Part shown: positions 53,063 to 61,369 of the stretch, piece after piece
Layout of the letters: each line of letters starts with the position of its first letter
Numbering within the stretch: the stretch's first letter is position 1
Assembly (NCBI GenBank): GCA_003136675.1
Contig: PLFE01000171.1
Span: 1-64,000, forward strand
Source: Bryobacterales bacterium
Lineage (GTDB): Bacteria; Acidobacteriota; Terriglobia; Bryobacterales; Bryobacteraceae
Direction: 5' to 3'
DNA: 64,000 bases
Program-made: the position numbers and the translations under genes
The notes under the pieces: model-generated
Seen by the model: only the letters and a program-made list of their open reading frames with translations
What the model was told of the DNA's origin: nothing
Databases searched by the model: none

Positions 53063-53923
53063 ATGACTAAAGTTGCTCTGATCTCCGGCGTTTCCTCCGG
53101 TCTTGGTCTTGAAACCGCCATCTTATTGGCAAAGCGAGGGTTCCGTGTTGTCGGAACCATGCGCGACCCTTCCAGGGGAAGCGAACTGGGAAAGGCCGCT
53201 ACCGCCGCGGGGGTGGGTATAGACGTCGTTGCGATGGACCTCACCGACGCTGCCACCATCACTCACGCGGTCGCCGAAGTGACCGCCAAATATGGATCCA
53301 TCGACGCCCTGGTGAATAACGCCGGCTACCAGGTCCGCGGCTTCTTCGAGGACACCTCCGACGCCGAAATCCGCCAGCAGTTCGAGACCAACGTCTTCGG
53401 CACCATGGCGGTGACGCGCGCCGTGCTGCCGCAAATGCGCGCGCAGCGCAGCGGTCGCATCGTCTTCGTCACCTCCATCGCCGGCCGCATCGGGTCGCTC
53501 GGGCTCGGCCCTTACAGCGCCACCAAATTCGCGCTCGAAGGACTGGGAGAAACGCTCGCGCTGGAAATGGCCCCGTTCGGCATCCGCGTCAGCATGGTGG
53601 AGCCGGGAATCGTCAACACATCCTTCTGGAGCGCCAGCCTGCACGTCGCCGCCGGCGCAAAAAGCGCCGCCAGCCCCTACCGCGCCTACTTCGAAGAAGC
53701 CGAGCGCATGGCTGAGTGGGCCGTGAAGTCTTCACCCATCCGCCCCGCGGATATAGCCGAAGCGGTGTTCCAGGCCGTGTCGTCGAAGCGGCCGCATCGC
53801 CGCTATCTGGTAGGCTCGCGCCCCAAGGCGCTCATGCTGGTCCGCCGCTTGATGCCGCAGGAGATGTTTGAGCGCATGTACGAAAAGGCCGTCGTCGGTC
53901 GCATCACGAAAGCCAAATCGTAA
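53063..53923 (+). CDS. Short-chain dehydrogenase/reductase
   Basis: The 286-residue protein is a classical SDR: NAD(P)-binding ALISGVSSGLGLE, NNAGYQ, catalytic Ser in FVTSIAGRIG and YSATK (Tyr and Lys). Substrate not known. The ATG at 53063 is used since the family N terminus starts there; earlier in-frame codons give a non-family extension. It is followed 10 bases later by the GT1 gene. Confidence 0.9.
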   Translation: MTKVALISGVSSGLGLETAILLAKRGFRVVGTMRDPSRGSELGKAATAAGVGIDVVAMDLTDAATITHAVAEVTAKYGSIDALVNNAGYQVRGFFEDTSDAEIRQQFETNVFGTMAVTRAVLPQMRAQRSGRIVFVTSIAGRIGSLGLGPYSATKFALEGLGETLALEMAPFGIRVSMVEPGIVNTSFWSASLHVAAGAKSAASPYRAYFEEAERMAEWAVKSSPIRPADIAEAVFQAVSSKRPHRRYLVGSRPKALMLVRRLMPQEMFERMYEKAVVGRITKAKS

Positions 53924-53933
53924 TATCGGAACT

Positions 53934-55226
53934 ATGGCCCGCTTCCTGATCACCACCTGGCATCTGCCCGGCCACATCTATCCCCAGATCGCCATCGCTC
54001 ATGCGTTGCGCGCCCGTGGCCACGAAGTCGCCATTTATACCGGCCCACAAGCCGCCAAGGTGGTGGAGGGCGAGGGCTTCCGGTTCTTCCCCTTCGTCAA
54101 CGTCGACGAATCGTACGTGGACAAGGTCATGCTCGCGCCAGACCGCCTTTCCACCAAGCCCACCGGTGGCTTCGCCTTCGCCGCGCTGCTTCGCGATTGG
54201 ATGGTCGAGACAATTCCCGCGCAGGTGGCGGACCTAGAGAAAATCCTGGCTGAGTGGAAGCCCGACGCCATCACTTCAGACCAGACCATGTGGGGTCCCA
54301 CGTTCATTCTGGGCGAAAAAGGCAGGCTTCCGGTGGCCATCACCTCATGTGGAGCATGCTGCATGATTCCTGGGCCCGACGCGCCCCCATTCGGGCTGGG
54401 CTTGCCGAAACCGCACAGTGCTTTATCGCGCCTCACGGCCAGGGCCGTGACGCTGGCCCAGACCTTCGTCACCGGAAAGTTCCGCAAACGTTTGAACGAA
54501 ATCCGTGCCCTGTACGGCCTGCCGCCCATTCACACCACCGCGCTCGCGCATCTGGCCACCGTGCCGCTCTACATCATGCCCGCCACGCCGGAATTCGATT
54601 ATGATCGCCACGATCTACCGCCGTCCGTGAAGTACGTCGGGCCTTATCTCTGGAACAAGCCGGCCAACATCGTTTCGCCGGACTGGCTGCAGACGCTCGG
54701 CCACGCGCGGCCCTGGGTTCACGCCACCGAAGGCACCATCCACGTGGGTGAGCCGCTGGTGCTTCGAGCTACCGCGCAGGGCCTCGCCGGACTAGAAATG
54801 GAAGTGATCATGACCAGCGGCGGAGCCCGCGATCCGGAGTCGATCAACCTGGGGGCCAGCGCTCCGAACCTGCATCTCACCCGCTGGATCGCCCATAGCG
54901 ATCTGCTGCCCAAAACCGACGTTATCATCACCACGGGCGGCGCCGGAACCGTACTGGCGGCCATCGACGCCGAGGTGCCGATGATTCTCATCCCCACCGA
55001 ATGGGACAAGCCGGAAATCGCCCAGCGGATCGTCGAGGCGGAAGCCGGCATCCGCATCATGCCCGATAAAGTCACCCCGCAAAGTATTCGCGCCGCGGTC
55101 GAAAAAATCCTGGCGAACCCTTCCTATAAGCGCGGCGTGGGCCGTTTGAAACAAGCGGGCGCACGGTACGGAGGCGCAGCCGAAGCGGCGGAACTGCTGG
55201 AGCGATTCGCTAAGTCGTACTCGTGA
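53934..55226 (+). CDS. GT1-family glycosyltransferase (macrolide/UGT-like)
   Basis: The 430-residue protein has the GT-B layout of UDP-glycosyltransferases acting on small molecules: N-terminal FLITTWHLPGHIYPQIAIAH, a C-terminal part with VHATEGTIHVGEPLVL, and the donor-binding region IAHSDLLPKTDVIITTGGAG, where the usual HGG/THGG is TTGGAG (the His is missing), then VPMILIPTEWDKPEIAQRI. It would glycosylate a lipid or secondary metabolite. The position between SDR and esterase genes suggests a small metabolic run. Confidence 0.83.
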   Translation: MARFLITTWHLPGHIYPQIAIAHALRARGHEVAIYTGPQAAKVVEGEGFRFFPFVNVDESYVDKVMLAPDRLSTKPTGGFAFAALLRDWMVETIPAQVADLEKILAEWKPDAITSDQTMWGPTFILGEKGRLPVAITSCGACCMIPGPDAPPFGLGLPKPHSALSRLTARAVTLAQTFVTGKFRKRLNEIRALYGLPPIHTTALAHLATVPLYIMPATPEFDYDRHDLPPSVKYVGPYLWNKPANIVSPDWLQTLGHARPWVHATEGTIHVGEPLVLRATAQGLAGLEMEVIMTSGGARDPESINLGASAPNLHLTRWIAHSDLLPKTDVIITTGGAGTVLAAIDAEVPMILIPTEWDKPEIAQRIVEAEAGIRIMPDKVTPQSIRAAVEKILANPSYKRGVGRLKQAGARYGGAAEAAELLERFAKSYS

Positions 55227-55252
55227 TATCACTAGAAGCGAAAGGAATCGTC

Positions 55253-56392
55253 ATGTTCCGTCTTCTTCGCATTGCGCTGTTCATCAGTTTGCTCATCGGC
55301 CTGATCGCTGGCTTCGATCCTGCAAGGGCCCAGACTCCTCCGCCTGCGCGTCCCGCGCGTCAGGCGCCGCCCACCCGCGACCCGCACACGCCCGGTTACG
55401 TCACCGCGAAGGAGTTGCCTGATGGCGACAACGCTCCGGCCACAGCGGACGGAAACTTCATTCTGGGTCCAACGCACAACCCGGCGCCGGAGATGACGAT
55501 CAAGCCGGGCGTGCCGCACGGGGCCATCTTCACCTTTTTCATGGAATCCGCCGACAGCAAGATCTACCCCGGCATCGCGCGCGAACCGAACACTTTCGGC
55601 AGTGCGGACCCGGACAATCCCGCGAAGCTGATCGTCACCACCAGCCATCCCGCCCCTTATACGCGCCAGGTTTCCGTCTACGTCCCCAAACAATACGTTC
55701 CCGGAACGGCCGCGCCGTTTATCGTCGGCGCGGATGGGCCGGACACCTCGTTGTTCGTCGCGCTCGACAATCTGATTGCCGATCACCGCGTCCCCGCCAT
55801 GGTTGCCATCTCCATCTCCAACGGCAGCGGTGACGCGCAGGGAAGCCAGCGGGGTCTCGAATACGACACCATGTCGGGCCTCTATGCCGAGTTCGTCGAG
55901 AAGGAAGTGCTCCCTCTCGTCGAGAAGCAGGCTCACGTCAAACTGACCAAAAATCCGGAGGGCCGGGCCACCATGGGGGGGAGTTCCGGCGGCTCATGCG
56001 CGTTGATCATGGCGTGGTACCACCCGGAGTTGTACCACCGTGTGCTCACTTACTCGGGCACCTACGTCAACCAGCAGTGGCCCTGGAACCCCGAAACGCC
56101 GCACGGCGCGTGGGGCTTCCATGAAAAACTCATCCCCGATAGCCCAGCCAAGCCGATCCGGCTCTGGATGGAAGTGGGAGACCGCGACCTGTTCCATCCC
56201 AACACCATGGGCGACAACATGCACGACTGGGTGGTAGCCAATGAGAACATGGCCAAAGTGCTGGCGGCTAAGGGGTACCACTATCAGTTCGTGTTTGCGG
56301 TGAACGCCGGCCACACGGATCGGGCGGTGAAGCAGCAGACGCTGCCCGAGGCGCTGGAATACCTGTGGCTGGGGTACCCGGCCGCCCGGTAA
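55253..56392 (+). CDS. Secreted esterase (enterochelin-esterase-like fold)
   Basis: The 379-residue protein has a signal peptide (about 1-26, PARAQ), a proline-rich stretch, an N-terminal beta domain and an alpha/beta hydrolase core: RQVSVYVPKQYVPG, FIVGADGPD, nucleophile Ser in MGGSSGGSCAL, DRDLFHPNTMGDN and His in NAGHTDRAV. This is the D-type esterase group common in Acidobacteria. I chose the ATG at 55253 (GAAAGGA before it) over the GTG at 55223. Its 3' quarter is copied at 57871-58122. Confidence 0.84.
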   Translation: MFRLLRIALFISLLIGLIAGFDPARAQTPPPARPARQAPPTRDPHTPGYVTAKELPDGDNAPATADGNFILGPTHNPAPEMTIKPGVPHGAIFTFFMESADSKIYPGIAREPNTFGSADPDNPAKLIVTTSHPAPYTRQVSVYVPKQYVPGTAAPFIVGADGPDTSLFVALDNLIADHRVPAMVAISISNGSGDAQGSQRGLEYDTMSGLYAEFVEKEVLPLVEKQAHVKLTKNPEGRATMGGSSGGSCALIMAWYHPELYHRVLTYSGTYVNQQWPWNPETPHGAWGFHEKLIPDSPAKPIRLWMEVGDRDLFHPNTMGDNMHDWVVANENMAKVLAAKGYHYQFVFAVNAGHTDRAVKQQTLPEALEYLWLGYPAAR

Positions 56393-56411
56393 ATTTTAAG
56401 CCGCTCCGGGA

Positions 56412-57779
56412 CTACTTGGGTCCCGGCACTACCACGAAGGGCCGGTCGCCCGAAAGCACCGCGCTTGGCGAAGTGACCTGGATGATGCCAGTTTCCGCGC
56501 CAGAAGGCACGGTGGCCAGTATTTCCGAACCTGAAACCACGGTGAACGCGCTGGGTTTGCCATCGAAAGTAACCTGGATCGCGCCAGTCAAGTCGGTTCC
56601 GAGAATCGCGACACTCGAGCCCCGGCTCCCGAAGGTGGGTCTTGATTTTACGAACGGACCGAGCCCGACTGAGAGGGCGAAGACGGTGCCTCCATATCCC
56701 GTCGTCGTTCCATAGAACGTGCCGTTGGTGGACTGCATCAAGGCAGCTTGGATGTATGAGTCGGCGGGAAACGTGTACAGCGTCGTGAACACCCCAGCGG
56801 GTGTTATGCGGAACACAGTACTTCCGGTCGTGCCGTAAAAGTTGCCATCGCTTCCCTCGACAAGCGCATTGGCCGCGTAGTTGCCCGGAAAACTGTAGAG
56901 CGTCGTAAAGGTCCCATCCGGCGCCATCTTAAAGATCGTTCCATACGCATAGGTTCCGCCCTGCGAGGTCGTGCCATAGAAGTTGCCGTCGCTCCCCTGA
57001 ACCAGTGCTGCCTGGGGCTCGATTCCATCGTTTCCGAAGCTGTACAACGTGGTTAACGCGCCCGCCGGGGTTATCTTGAAAACGGTTCCTACGTCGGAGG
57101 TTCCGCCCATGAGAGTAGTTCCGTAGAAATTTCCGTCCATGCCCTGAATTAACGGCGCGTACGGGAATGCCCCATCGGTCGATGTAAAGCTATGCAAAAC
57201 TGTCATGACTCCGCCGGCCATTATCCGAAAAACCGTCCCCACTCCGTATCCCTCGTCAGAGTTGAAGGTGATTCCGTAGAAATTGCCGTCGGCGCCTTCG
57301 ACAACGCCTCCTTTGGGGTAATAGGCCGTTAGGTCGAAACTGTAGAGCGAGGTCAGATCGCCTTTCGATGTGATTCTGAAGAAAGTGCCGCAGCCGAAAT
57401 TAGACTCACAGTTCCCCGTCTCGCCGAAACCGGAGCCGCCGAAGTAAGTGGTTCCATAAAAAACGCCTCCGGACGCTTGCACGAGCCCGGCCCATGGCGA
57501 AAAACCATCGGTCCCCGCAAAGCTGTGGAGATTGGTCAACACGCCGCCTGGCGATACCTTGTACACCGTGCCACAGGTCAGGTCGCAAATAGCATTCGCG
57601 CCGCCCTGCCACGTCGTTCCGTACAAGCTCCCGTCCAGACCCTGGACCAACGGACCATAAGGATCGGAGCCGTCGGCTCCATCGAACCGAGCGATGGTTG
57701 TGAGCGTTTGGGCGAAAGCACCAGATAGTGTCGCGCCGCAGCACAGCAACAGAACAACAGATTTCCGCTTGTACTTCAT
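56412..57779 (-). CDS. Secreted GloVer-repeat protein with C-terminal IPT/TIG domain
   Basis: The 455-residue protein has a signal peptide (about 1-23, GAFAQ), seven repeats with cores such as NFYGTTxxGG followed by GTVFKITPxGxLTTLYSF, and a C-terminal immunoglobulin-like IPT domain (about 375-450; GSRGSSVAILGTDLTGAIQV). It is related to the protein at 59885. It sits, in opposite orientation, between the esterase gene and the partial copy of the esterase gene. Exported; function unknown. Confidence 0.86.
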   Translation of the reverse strand: MKYKRKSVVLLLCCGATLSGAFAQTLTTIARFDGADGSDPYGPLVQGLDGSLYGTTWQGGANAICDLTCGTVYKVSPGGVLTNLHSFAGTDGFSPWAGLVQASGGVFYGTTYFGGSGFGETGNCESNFGCGTFFRITSKGDLTSLYSFDLTAYYPKGGVVEGADGNFYGITFNSDEGYGVGTVFRIMAGGVMTVLHSFTSTDGAFPYAPLIQGMDGNFYGTTLMGGTSDVGTVFKITPAGALTTLYSFGNDGIEPQAALVQGSDGNFYGTTSQGGTYAYGTIFKMAPDGTFTTLYSFPGNYAANALVEGSDGNFYGTTGSTVFRITPAGVFTTLYTFPADSYIQAALMQSTNGTFYGTTTGYGGTVFALSVGLGPFVKSRPTFGSRGSSVAILGTDLTGAIQVTFDGKPSAFTVVSGSEILATVPSGAETGIIQVTSPSAVLSGDRPFVVVPGPK

Positions 57780-57870
57780 ACGTTACTCAATGGTAACGCT
57801 CGGAAGATCGATAGGGTCGACTTATTGGTACGGGATGCGGGCTAATTCGACATTGATCGCAGTCGGGCCC

Positions 57871-58122
57871 TAAGCCCAGGCACGCCGATTCGACTCTGGA
57901 TGGAAGTGGGCGACCGCGACCTGTTCCATCCCAACACCATGGGCGACAACATGCTCGACTGGGTGGTGGCCAATGAGAACATGGCCAAGGTGCTGGCGGC
58001 CAAGGTGCACCATTACCAGTTCGTGTTTGCGGTGAACGCCGGCCACGCGGATCGGGCCGTGAAACAGCAAACGCTGCCCGAGGCGCGCTGGAATACCTGT
58101 GGCAGGGGTAGTGGCCCGGTAA
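57871..58122 (+). pseudogene. Partial duplicate of the 3' end of the secreted esterase gene
   Basis: From about 57871 the sequence closely follows esterase positions 56140-56393: PIRLWMEVGDRDLFHPNTMG, NENMAKVLAAK, FVFAVNAGHADRAVKQQTLPEA. The differences are mostly silent, so the copy was under selection or is recent. A two-base insertion at about 58085 shifts the last 12 codons, after which the copy ends with the same CGGTAA. There is no 5' part. It is a gene remnant, possibly from a former tandem paralog. Confidence 0.85.
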
Positions 58123-58154
58123 ATCCTCCGTTGTTCGGGGAAAGATGGCTCGGT

Positions 58155-58186
58155 ATAACTTGACACTTCATAAAGTGACAAGTTAT
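58155..58186. repeat. Near-perfect 14-base inverted repeat before the ATPase gene
   Basis: The arms 58155-58168 and 58173-58186 (ATAACTTGACACTT and AAGTGACAAGTTAT) pair with a single mismatch around a four-base loop. The sequence is AT-rich in a GC-rich region. It could be an operator for a dimeric repressor, an RNA hairpin or the end of a mobile element. The left arm contains TTGACA, so a repressor bound here would cover a -35 box. Confidence 0.7.
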
Positions 58187-58313
58187 GATCTATATTAGAA
58201 ACGCAAAGGGCGCGGACCCCGCGCCGCCGTACCGGACAGGAATCTCGCGAAGCCTGGCGGCGCGGGGCGCGCTCCGTTTTGCGCGAGTTCCTCAAAAGAA
58301 GCGGCCATCCCAA

Positions 58314-59807
58314 ATGATACCCGGCGCGACCATCAAACCCGATCCCTTTTATGACCGGAAGTTCGAACTTGCGGCCTTGGATCGCGCCTGGAAACGCCAT
58401 GGCCCCGGCGGGCAGATGATGCTGCTCTATGGGCGCAGACGGTTGGGCAAGACATTTCTTTTGCAGCGCTACTTCACGGGTGGCGCAGCCGGGAACGAGC
58501 CCGAAAAGCCGCACTGCTACTTTCTAGCGGAGCAGTCTACCGCCGCGACGCAGCGGCTCACCCTCGCCCGCCAATTGATCGCAGCTCTCCCTGCGGAAGG
58601 AGCCGTCTCCGCCGAGGACATTGCCGTTTCCTGGAACGCTCTTCTGCGCTACCCCGCACAACAGGCCAAGGCACGGAAGAAAACCGACGGGCGCTTTGCC
58701 CTGATCCTCGACGAATTCCCGTACTTGGTGGACCAGACTCCCGAGTTACCTTCCATCCTGCAGGCATGGTGGGATCGCGAAGCCGTGCATTCTCCTCTGT
58801 TCGTAGTTCTCTGTGGGTCGCAGCTCTCCGCCATGGCCGCTTTAGGGCAAGAGAGCGCGCCCTTGTTCGGACGCTTCAATGCCGGAATCTATCACCTCGA
58901 TCCGCTGCACTACGAAGACGTCGCGGCCTTCTACGCCGATAGCCCGCATTACGGCGTCGTCGAAAAGCTGCTCATGTATGGCGTCTTTGGCGGAACGCCG
59001 CGCTACCACGCGCTGGTCGATACCTCGCGCCCTCCAGCCGAGGAAATTGTCTCGCTGCTGATGCAGCCACGCGCAATCCTGGAAAATGAAGTCAGGTTCC
59101 TGCTCGGCAGCGAGCAAATCCGCGATCCGGCTCCGTATAATGCCATCCTGGCCGCGATTGCGGGCGGCGAAACGAAATTCAACGGCATTCAGCAGTTGAT
59201 CGACGTGGAGCGCGGCGCGCTTTCCTCCTCCCTGCGAACGTTGCTGGATCTCGGCTGGATTCGGCGCGAGTTTCCTTTCGGCGAAAGTTCGGAGCGCAGA
59301 GCGCTTTATCGTGTTGCCGATCCCTTTCCCACCTTCTGGTATCGCTTCGTTGCGCCGTTGGCCAGCGCTCTGCAATTTTCCGACCCGAACACGGTCTATC
59401 GATCGGAGGTAGCCCCGCGCCTGGCCGATTATATGGGCTGGTCGGTCTTCGAGGAAATATGCAGCCAATGGCTCCAGCGGAACGGCCACCAGCGCCGGGG
59501 CCTCAAGATCCGAGAGATCGGCCGGTACTGGAGCCGGGACGGGCGAACCGAGATAGACCTGGTGGCCGAACTTGAGAACGGAACGTTTCTCTTTGGGGAA
59601 TGCAAGTGGCGCACGGAACGCCTGACGCGGCTCAATGACCTAAGCGTCTTGCAAGCAAAGGTAGCCACCCTTCCCGACGCACACTGGCGGAGCGACCCCA
59701 GCTATATTCTCTTTGCTTTAGGGGGTTTCGCGCGTGAGCTTCAGCAACTCGCCGCCGATCCCGCGGAACGACTGTTCCTGGTGGAGGGCTCGGACATGCT
59801 CGCTTGA
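58314..59807 (+). CDS. AAA ATPase with C-terminal nuclease-like domain (DUF234 type)
   Basis: The 497-residue protein has an ATPase domain with Walker A LYGRRRLGKTFLL and Walker B ALILDEFPYLV, a sensor segment FVVLCGSQLSAM, a winged-helix middle (about 270-330; GGETKFNGIQQLIDVE) and a C-terminal PD-(D/E)XK-like motif EIDLVAELENGTFLFGECKW. This is the archaeal-type ATPase/DUF234 family, often linked to mobile DNA or defence. I chose the ATG at 58314, just before family similarity; the frame is open to an ATG at 58185 inside the inverted repeat. Confidence 0.82.
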   Translation: MIPGATIKPDPFYDRKFELAALDRAWKRHGPGGQMMLLYGRRRLGKTFLLQRYFTGGAAGNEPEKPHCYFLAEQSTAATQRLTLARQLIAALPAEGAVSAEDIAVSWNALLRYPAQQAKARKKTDGRFALILDEFPYLVDQTPELPSILQAWWDREAVHSPLFVVLCGSQLSAMAALGQESAPLFGRFNAGIYHLDPLHYEDVAAFYADSPHYGVVEKLLMYGVFGGTPRYHALVDTSRPPAEEIVSLLMQPRAILENEVRFLLGSEQIRDPAPYNAILAAIAGGETKFNGIQQLIDVERGALSSSLRTLLDLGWIRREFPFGESSERRALYRVADPFPTFWYRFVAPLASALQFSDPNTVYRSEVAPRLADYMGWSVFEEICSQWLQRNGHQRRGLKIREIGRYWSRDGRTEIDLVAELENGTFLFGECKWRTERLTRLNDLSVLQAKVATLPDAHWRSDPSYILFALGGFARELQQLAADPAERLFLVEGSDMLA

Positions 59808-59823
59808 AAGCGGCAAAGTACTA

Positions 59824-59853
59824 TTCCATCGCGTCATACAGGCGGGGTATAAT
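59824..59853 (+). promoter_or_regulatory. Predicted promoter of the third GloVer gene
   Basis: A perfect TATAAT (59848-59853) with a weak -35 (TTCCAT, 59824-59829) 18 bases upstream. An AGAAAGAGG ribosome binding site follows at 59870-59878, before the ATG at 59885. Confidence 0.5.
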
Positions 59854-59884
59854 CCAGTACCCAAGGTCCAGAAAGAGGCTGAAG

Positions 59885-61309
59885 ATGAAACGAATTGCTT
59901 ACGCTGTTGCACTCTGCGCGGTCACCGCGATCGCTTTGCCGGCGCAGACTTTCAAAAACCTCGGCGGCTTCAGCGGCTCGGACGGCAGCCAACCGTTTGG
60001 ACCTCTGGTTCAATCCACCAACGGTAGCCTTTATGGCACAACGGCGTCCGGCGGGTCCCAAAGCTTAGGGACCATCTTCAGCGTCTCAACCAGCGGCTCC
60101 CTGAAGCTGGTTTTCAGCTTCTGCCCTTCCTGCCCAGCCAGCGGCCAGGGCACTTATGCGGGCGTGATCCAGGCAACCAACGGCACTTTCTACGGGACAA
60201 CCTATGACGGCGGAACCGGCAACGGCGGCACCGTCTTCAGTCTTCCCCCCGGCGGCACGCTCACGACGCTGCACAACTTCTGTTCCGAGAGCGGATGTAC
60301 GGACGGCCAATTTCCGGTCGGGGCCATCGTGGAAGGTACCGATGGGAACTTCTACGGTACTACCGCTACTGGTGGGGCCAATGGAGCCGGCACAGTCTTC
60401 GAAATCACCCCTCAGGGCACGCTGACCACCCTGTACAATTTCTGCTCCCAAAGCTCCCAGGGCGGTTGCGGGGATGGCGAGGAACCCCTCGCCGGACTGA
60501 TTCAGGGGACCAATGGGAACTTCTTCGGCACGACCGCATTTGGCGGGGGCAACGGCGGCGGAACCATCTTCGAAATCACCCCGACCGGAACGCTCACAAC
60601 TCTCGGCAACTTCTCCTGCGTGGGCAGCGCGTGCGGAGTCGGGGCGCGTCCGCTCTACGGGAGTCTTGTGCAGGCATCCGACGGAGACTTCTATGGGACG
60701 ACCTCCGCCGGCGGCAGCCTGGGCTATGGAACGGTATTCAAAATGCCCCCAGGCGGCAAGCCCACGGCGATATACGCTTTTTGCTCGCAGAGCGGATGTA
60801 CCGACGGGGCCAATCCTTATGGCGGCCTCGTACAGGCGACTGACGGCAATTTCTACGGCACTACCTATTTCGGCGGCGGCCACAACGACGGTACAGTCTT
60901 CAAAATCACCTCGGCCGGTGAACTCACAACCCTGCACAGCTTCTCCGGGTCAGACGGCCAGGGTCCCATTGGTTCGCCCGTGCAGGATACCAACGGGGAC
61001 TTGTATGGCACCACCGTAGCGGGCGGAGCCGGCAGTAACAACGGCGTAGTATTCACCGTGTCTCTCGGCCTCACGGCGTTTGTCGAGCCGCAGACCACCT
61101 CCGGCGCGGTGGGAGCGGCGGTGAAGATTCTGGGGAGCAACTTCACCGGGGCCACCCAGGTCACCTTCAACGGCGCAGCGACGCCGTTCAAAATCGTTTC
61201 CAGCTCGCAGATCACCACTACGGTTCCAACCGGCGCCACCACGGGTACGGTGCAGGTGGTGACTCCCAGCGGCACACTCTCGAGCAATGTCCCGTTCCGG
61301 GTGACGTAA
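59885..61309 (+). CDS. Secreted GloVer-repeat protein with C-terminal IPT/TIG domain
   Basis: The 474-residue protein has a signal peptide (about 1-20, LPAQ), seven GloVer repeats whose YGTT/FGTT cores stand at about 50, 103, 157, 214, 270, 324 and 374, and an IPT domain (about 402-474; GAAVKILGSNFTGATQVTF). Paired cysteines in several repeats (CPSC, CSESGC, CSQSGC) may form disulfides. The ATG at 59885 is chosen because of the signal peptide and ribosome binding site. Exported; function unknown. Confidence 0.87.
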   Translation: MKRIAYAVALCAVTAIALPAQTFKNLGGFSGSDGSQPFGPLVQSTNGSLYGTTASGGSQSLGTIFSVSTSGSLKLVFSFCPSCPASGQGTYAGVIQATNGTFYGTTYDGGTGNGGTVFSLPPGGTLTTLHNFCSESGCTDGQFPVGAIVEGTDGNFYGTTATGGANGAGTVFEITPQGTLTTLYNFCSQSSQGGCGDGEEPLAGLIQGTNGNFFGTTAFGGGNGGGTIFEITPTGTLTTLGNFSCVGSACGVGARPLYGSLVQASDGDFYGTTSAGGSLGYGTVFKMPPGGKPTAIYAFCSQSGCTDGANPYGGLVQATDGNFYGTTYFGGGHNDGTVFKITSAGELTTLHSFSGSDGQGPIGSPVQDTNGDLYGTTVAGGAGSNNGVVFTVSLGLTAFVEPQTTSGAVGAAVKILGSNFTGATQVTFNGAATPFKIVSSSQITTTVPTGATTGTVQVVTPSGTLSSNVPFRVT

Positions 61310-61357
61310 GGACACAAAAGGCGACACTCTAACGCTGGCGATGCTCCGATTCTTCAG

Positions 61358-61363
61358 TAGAAT
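61358..61363 (+). promoter_or_regulatory. Putative -10 box just before the OleC-like gene
   Basis: TAGAAT ends six bases before the ATG at 61370, again pointing to a leaderless transcript. A -35 match is weak. Confidence 0.25.
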
Positions 61364-61369
61364 AGAGAG

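Noticed and set aside
56412-57779. Regularly spaced repeats that could be mistaken for a CRISPR or minisatellite
   Set aside because: The repeats are degenerate at DNA level and correspond to GloVer protein repeats of about 55 codons.
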